Positions 60,630 through 64,000 of a DNA stretch of 64,000 nt are shown here, piece after piece. Numbering within the stretch: position 1 is the first letter of the stretch; every line of letters starts with the position of its first letter. The notes beneath the pieces were generated by a model, which saw nothing but the letters and a program-made list of their open reading frames with translations, ran no database searches and was not told the origin of the DNA. Origin of the DNA: Tistrella mobilis. Its GTDB lineage: Bacteria > Pseudomonadota > Alphaproteobacteria > Tistrellales > Tistrellaceae. The stretch covers positions 4,685,501 through 4,749,500 of the forward strand of contig NZ_CP121017.1 of the NCBI RefSeq assembly GCF_041468085.1, in the 5' to 3' direction. The translations under genes and the position numbers were made by a program.

Positions 60630-60884
60630 ATGAAGATCTCCATCGACCTCGATTGCACCCCCGAAGAGGCCCGCCGCGCCGTTGGCCTTCCGGATCTGAC
60701 GCCGCTGCACAACATGTTCCTGACCGAGATGCAGAAGCAGATGGCTCAGGCCATGAAGTCCATGGATGGCGATAACATCATCCGGAGCTGGATGCCGGGC
60801 GGGCAGGGCTGGGACCAGATGCAGAAATTCTGGTCGGGGCTCGCCACCGCCGGCACCACCGGGGGCGTGAAGAAGGACGGCTGA
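60630..60884 (+). CDS. DUF6489-type small protein, function unknown
   Basis: This 84-residue acidic protein, KISIDLDCTPEEARRAVGLPDLTPLHNMFLTEMQKQMAQAMKSMD..., resembles small conserved proteins of alphaproteobacteria annotated DUF6489. The Met/Gln-rich helix in the middle is notable. It lies one base before the GTG start of the ferredoxin-like gene, so the two are co-translated. The function is unknown; possible cofactor or regulatory role. Confidence 0.75.
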   Translation: MKISIDLDCTPEEARRAVGLPDLTPLHNMFLTEMQKQMAQAMKSMDGDNIIRSWMPGGQGWDQMQKFWSGLATAGTTGGVKKDG

Positions 60885-60885
60885 G

Positions 60886-61302
60886 GTGAGTGTGGTCCGC
60901 AACGATCCGCCGCTCTATTACGAGCGGCACATTTTCGTGTGCACCAACGAGCGGCCCGAGGGCCATCCGCGCGGTTGCTGCGAGGCCGGCGGGGCAACGA
61001 AGCTGCGCAACTACATGAAGGCCCGTGCCAAGGAAATGGGGCTCAAGGGCGTGCGGGTGAACAATGCCGGCTGTCTGGACCGCTGCGAGCTGGGCCCGAC
61101 GCTGGTGATCTATCCCGAAGGCGTCTGGTACGGCTATCGCAGCACCGACGATATCGACGAGATCCTGACCACCCATGTCGCCGAGGGCGGCCGGGTCGAT
61201 CGGCTGATGCTGAAGCCGGGCGATGACGAGATCGCCAAGGCCGACATCGCCGAGCGGCGGGCTGCCGAGAAGGCCGCCCGTCTGGCGGCGAGCGGCGGCT
61301 GA
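60886..61302 (+). CDS. Thioredoxin-like [2Fe-2S] ferredoxin
   Basis: This 138-residue protein starts at GTG 60886, which has an AAGGA site inside the end of the preceding gene. The four cysteines are in HIFVCTNERPEGHPRGCCEAGG and NNAGCLDRCELGPTLVIYPEG. They match the thioredoxin-fold 2Fe-2S (NuoE/Aquifex Fd4-like) pattern. YERHIFVCTN and GVWYGYRSTDDIDEILTTHV are the characteristic segments of this alphaproteobacterial protein. It is likely an electron carrier; the C-terminal 40 residues are a charged helix. Confidence 0.88.
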   Translation: MSVVRNDPPLYYERHIFVCTNERPEGHPRGCCEAGGATKLRNYMKARAKEMGLKGVRVNNAGCLDRCELGPTLVIYPEGVWYGYRSTDDIDEILTTHVAEGGRVDRLMLKPGDDEIAKADIAERRAAEKAARLAASGG

Positions 61303-61436
61303 CAACCGCACCCGTTCCGGTCGGCTGTTCAGGCCAACTGTTCAGATACGGTCATCGGGCTATGATGAGGCCGGCATCCCGGAAGACGGGGTGCCGGCCT
61401 CGTTTTTCTGCCTGCCCGATCGGATCCCCACCTCCC

Positions 61437-62822
61437 ATGACGACATCCACCACGTCGCGCCCCCGCACCATCTTCGCCCGGGCGACGCCGCCCGGGCGCG
61501 GCGCCGTGGCGATCATCCGCCTGTCCGGCCCCGACACCGATGCCGCCCTTGCGGCCCTGACGCCTGGCCGTGCACTGCCCGAACCCCGCCTGGCCAGCCT
61601 GCGCCGGATCGCCGATCCGGTCTCGGGTCGGGCGATCGACGAGGCGCTGCTGCTGCGCTTCCGGGCACCCGCCAGCTATACCGGCGAGGATGCGGCCGAG
61701 CTGCATCTTCATGGCGGCCCGGCGGTGGTGGCGGCGGTGATCGATGTGTTGGGCCGTCTGCCCGGGCTCCGGCCGGCGGAGGCGGGGGAGTTCACCCGCC
61801 GCGCGGTGCTGTCCGGCCGGATGGATCTGACTGCGGCCGAAGCGGTCGCCGACCTGATCGCCGCCGATACCGCCGGCCAGGCGGTTCAGGCCCTGGCCCA
61901 GCTGGGCGGGCGGCTGGGGCGGCAGGTGGAGGACTGGCGGGCACGGCTGATCCGCGCCGCGGCGATGATCGAGGCCGAGATCGACTTCCCGGATGAAGAG
62001 GTACCCGACGGCATCGCCCTGGCTGTTGCGCCCGAGCTTGAGGCGATCGCGACCGAGTTCCGCGCCTGTCTGGCCGATGGCCGGTCGGGGGAGCGGCTGC
62101 GCGAAGGTGTGGTCGTGGCGGTGGTCGGTCGCCCCAATGCCGGCAAGTCGAGCCTGGTGAATGCGCTGGCCGGGCGCGAGATCGCGATCGTCACCGATCG
62201 GCCGGGCACCACCCGCGATGCGATCGAGGTCGCGCTCGATCTGGACGGCGTGGCGCTGACCCTGATCGATACCGCCGGGCTGCGCGACACTGACGACCCG
62301 ATCGAGCAGGAAGGGGTGCGTCGCGCCCGGGCCCGCGCGGCCGAGGCCGATCTGCGCCTGGTGGTGATCGATCCCGAGACCGCCGATCCGTCCAAAGCGA
62401 TGATCGAGGCGGGAGCGCGTCCGGGAGATCCGATCGTCTTCACCCGCCGGGATCGTCTGGCGGCCGATGCCGCCGACCGGCTTCGGGCGGCCGTGGCCGG
62501 GGACCATCCGATGGTCCTGGTCTCCTGCGTCTCCGGTGCCGGCATGGGGGATCTGGCGGCGATGCTGGCCGGGCTCGCCGCCGGGCTCACCGGCGGCGGG
62601 GAGGGGGCGATGATCACCCGTGCGCGCCATCGGGCGGCGCTCGATCAGGCGGCGGCGGCCCTCGATGCCGCGGTGGCCGGGCTCACCCATCCGCTGCCGA
62701 TGCTGGAGCTGGTGGCGGAAGATGTCCGCCGGGCCTGTGATGCGCTGGGCCGGATCACCGGCCGGATCGATGTCGAACACCTTCTGGATGCGATCTTCCG
62801 TGAGTTCTGCATCGGGAAATGA
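61437..62822 (+). CDS. mnmE: tRNA modification GTPase MnmE
   Basis: This 461-residue GTPase works with MnmG to make cmnm5 or tm5-type modifications at U34. The N-terminal folate-binding domain has TIFARATPPGRGAVAIIRLSGP. The central helical region and G-domain have GRPNAGKSSLVNAL, DRPGTTRD and DTAGLRDTDDPIEQEG. The C-terminal CIGK has the catalytic cysteine. ATG 61437 fits the family start. It is upstream of mnmG with a parS site between. Confidence 0.97.
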   Translation: MTTSTTSRPRTIFARATPPGRGAVAIIRLSGPDTDAALAALTPGRALPEPRLASLRRIADPVSGRAIDEALLLRFRAPASYTGEDAAELHLHGGPAVVAAVIDVLGRLPGLRPAEAGEFTRRAVLSGRMDLTAAEAVADLIAADTAGQAVQALAQLGGRLGRQVEDWRARLIRAAAMIEAEIDFPDEEVPDGIALAVAPELEAIATEFRACLADGRSGERLREGVVVAVVGRPNAGKSSLVNALAGREIAIVTDRPGTTRDAIEVALDLDGVALTLIDTAGLRDTDDPIEQEGVRRARARAAEADLRLVVIDPETADPSKAMIEAGARPGDPIVFTRRDRLAADAADRLRAAVAGDHPMVLVSCVSGAGMGDLAAMLAGLAAGLTGGGEGAMITRARHRAALDQAAAALDAAVAGLTHPLPMLELVAEDVRRACDALGRITGRIDVEHLLDAIFREFCIGK

Positions 62823-62916
62823 TATCTGAAGGGCGAGCCCGCGCCGTATCCATCCCTTCAGACCGTGTCTGAACTGCCCCGGCTTTTCGTGTGTGGCACA
62901 GGGGGTTGGCGGCGGA

Positions 62917-62932
62917 TGTTCCACGTGAAACG
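62917..62932. other. parS-like site 3 (ParB binding)
   Basis: TGTTCCACGTGAAACG lies between mnmE and mnmG. It matches the parS consensus TGTTNCACGTGAAACA at all but the last base, better than the two sites near rho. parA-parB usually follow mnmG-rsmG just beyond this window. Confidence 0.88.
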
Positions 62933-63013
62933 CGGCGGCACCGCCGGCGGGTCCCAGGCCTGGCCGCCATCACCCGCCCGCCTGCCATCACCCGACGACC
63001 AGACGAGACCACG

Positions 63014-64000
63014 ATGCCCAGCGATCTGCCCCGTTCCATCCCGGCCACGCCAGAGGCCGTCGTCGATCCGTCGGCGGTCGACGTCATCGTCATCGGCGGC
63101 GGCCATGCCGGCGTCGAGGCGGCCGCCGCTGCGGCACGGGTGGGGGCGCGGACCATCCTCGTCACCCACACCTTCGCAACCATCGGCGCGATGTCGTGCA
63201 ACCCGGCGATCGGTGGGATCGGGAAGGGCACGCTGGTGCGCGAGGTCGATGCCCTCGACGGGCTGATGGCCCGGGTGATCGATCGGGCGGGGATCCAGTT
63301 CCGGGTGCTGAATGCCAGCCGCGGCCCTGCCGTGCACGGGCCGCGCGCCCAGGCCGATCGCCGGCTTTATGCCGCGGCGATGCAGAATCTCATCGCCGGC
63401 ACTGCCGGGCTCGACGTGGTCGAAGGCGCGGTCGATGACCTGATCATGGCGGAAGAGGGCACGGCCCCGCGGGTTGCCGGGGTGGTGCTCGCCGATGGCC
63501 GCCGGATCCGGGCGGCCGCCGTGGTGCTGACCACCGGCACCTTCCTGCGCGGCATGATCCATATCGGCGACGCGCGCATCCCTGCGGGCCGGGTGGGGGA
63601 GGCGCCGGCCGCGGCGCTGGGGGCGCGGCTCGAAGCTCTGGGCCTGCCGATGGGTCGGTTGAAGACCGGCACGCCGCCCCGGCTCGACGGCCGGACCATC
63701 GATTGGGCATCGCTGACGGAGCAGCATGGCGACACGCCGCCGAAGCCCTTCTCGGTGCTCACCGACCGGATCACGGTGCCGCAGATCGCCTGCCATATCA
63801 CCGCGACCACGCCGGCGGCTCATCAGGTGATCCGCGATCATCTGCACGAGAGCGCGGTCTATTCCGGCCGCATCGCCGGGCGGGGCCCCCGCTACTGCCC
63901 CTCGATCGAGGACAAGGTGGTGCGCTTCGCCGATCGCGACAGCCACCAGATCTTCCTGGAGCCCGAAGGCCTCGACGATCACACGGTGTATCCCAACGGC
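63014..64000 (+). CDS. mnmG: tRNA uridine-5-carboxymethylaminomethyl modification enzyme MnmG (5' part)
   Basis: The first 329 residues of MnmG (GidA) are visible; the gene continues past the right edge. It has the FAD-binding [31 protein letters not shown], then [24 protein letters not shown] and [43 protein letters not shown] and [27 protein letters not shown] follow. It uses FAD and methylenetetrahydrofolate with MnmE at tRNA U34. ATG 63014 is preceded by the parS region. Confidence 0.97.
   Translation, partial: MPSDLPRSIPATPEAVVDPSAVDVIVIGGGHAGVEAAAAAARVGARTILVTHTFATIGAMSCNPAIGGIGKGTLVREVDALDGLMARVIDRAGIQFRVLNASRGPAVHGPRAQADRRLYAAAMQNLIAGTAGLDVVEGAVDDLIMAEEGTAPRVAGVVLADGRRIRAAAVVLTTGTFLRGMIHIGDARIPAGRVGEAPAAALGARLEALGLPMGRLKTGTPPRLDGRTIDWASLTEQHGDTPPKPFSVLTDRITVPQIACHITATTPAAHQVIRDHLHESAVYSGRIAGRGPRYCPSIEDKVVRFADRDSHQIFLEPEGLDDHTVYPNG

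Noticed and set aside
1-64000. tRNA, rRNA or insertion sequence
   Set aside because: None recognised by eye in the gene-free stretches, and no transposase-like protein is encoded.

Overview
The window is GC-rich DNA from an alphaproteobacterial chromosome around its replication origin. The order ppsR (DUF299) - oriC - hemE-hemH-hemJ-rho ... mnmE-mnmG, with maf-aroE-coaE-dnaQ-secB-fxsA-Tim44-mltA on the other side, is the classical origin neighbourhood of this class. A DnaA-box cluster lies between ppsR and hemE, and three parS-like sites lie near rho and mnmG. GANTC (CcrM) motifs occur in the origin. The accessory genes and the methanobactin locus make a Rhodospirillales-type organism such as Tistrella my best guess; that is an inference from memory, not a search.

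Layout from left to right. 1-7.5 kb: the 5' half of an isocitrate dehydrogenase-like gene, then an amine-utilisation set (APC permease, cytoplasmic copper amine oxidase, small membrane protein with Cys motifs, AraC regulator) and exonuclease III. 7.5-19.9 kb: an orphan solute-binding protein with a near-perfect PHO box upstream, hslVU, a hydrolase/haloperoxidase/MFS operon, three 107-bp tandem repeats, a GNAT-EamA-GNAT operon facing a MocR regulator, and a LysR regulator. 20-25 kb: hisB-(DUF2628)-hisH-hisA-hisF-hisI-hisE and a HIT protein. 25-28 kb: a ferric-reductase-like flavoprotein and dgoK-dgoA.

28.0-34.4 kb is the most interesting part: a complete methanobactin-type operon on the minus strand. 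Its order is DUF2946-like protein, TonB receptor, mbnP, mbnH, then a 29-residue precursor gene mbnA, mbnB (an MNIO/DUF692 oxidase starting at TTG) and mbnC. The precursor gene is short enough to be missed by ordinary gene calling. Its C-terminal core RCATICAVAG carries two cysteines spaced as in two-ring methanobactins. MbnBC should turn each Cys into an oxazolone/thioamide pair that chelates Cu(I). The TonB receptor and the MbnP/MbnH pair would recover the copper complex. No dedicated exporter, aminotransferase, FAD monooxygenase, sulfotransferase or FecI/FecR pair is present locally.

34.4-45.0 kb: a TTG-started membrane protein with an ImmA/IrrE peptidase, an AraC/MFS divergent pair, a PfkB sugar kinase, an XRE regulator, an Smr protein, lutABC for lactate oxidation, mltA and a Tim44-domain protein. 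45-50.5 kb: fxsA, secB, then the minus-strand operon ppsR-maf-aroE-coaE-dnaQ. 50.5-51.2 kb: oriC. 51.2-64 kb: hemE, hemH, hemJ, rho with a long structured leader, quinone reductase, dienelactone hydrolase, ogt, a YyaL-type thioredoxin-fold protein, a DUF6489-type protein, a thioredoxin-like ferredoxin, mnmE, and mnmG running off the right edge. Copper is a recurring theme (copper amine oxidase, methanobactin, MbnPH, DUF2946).
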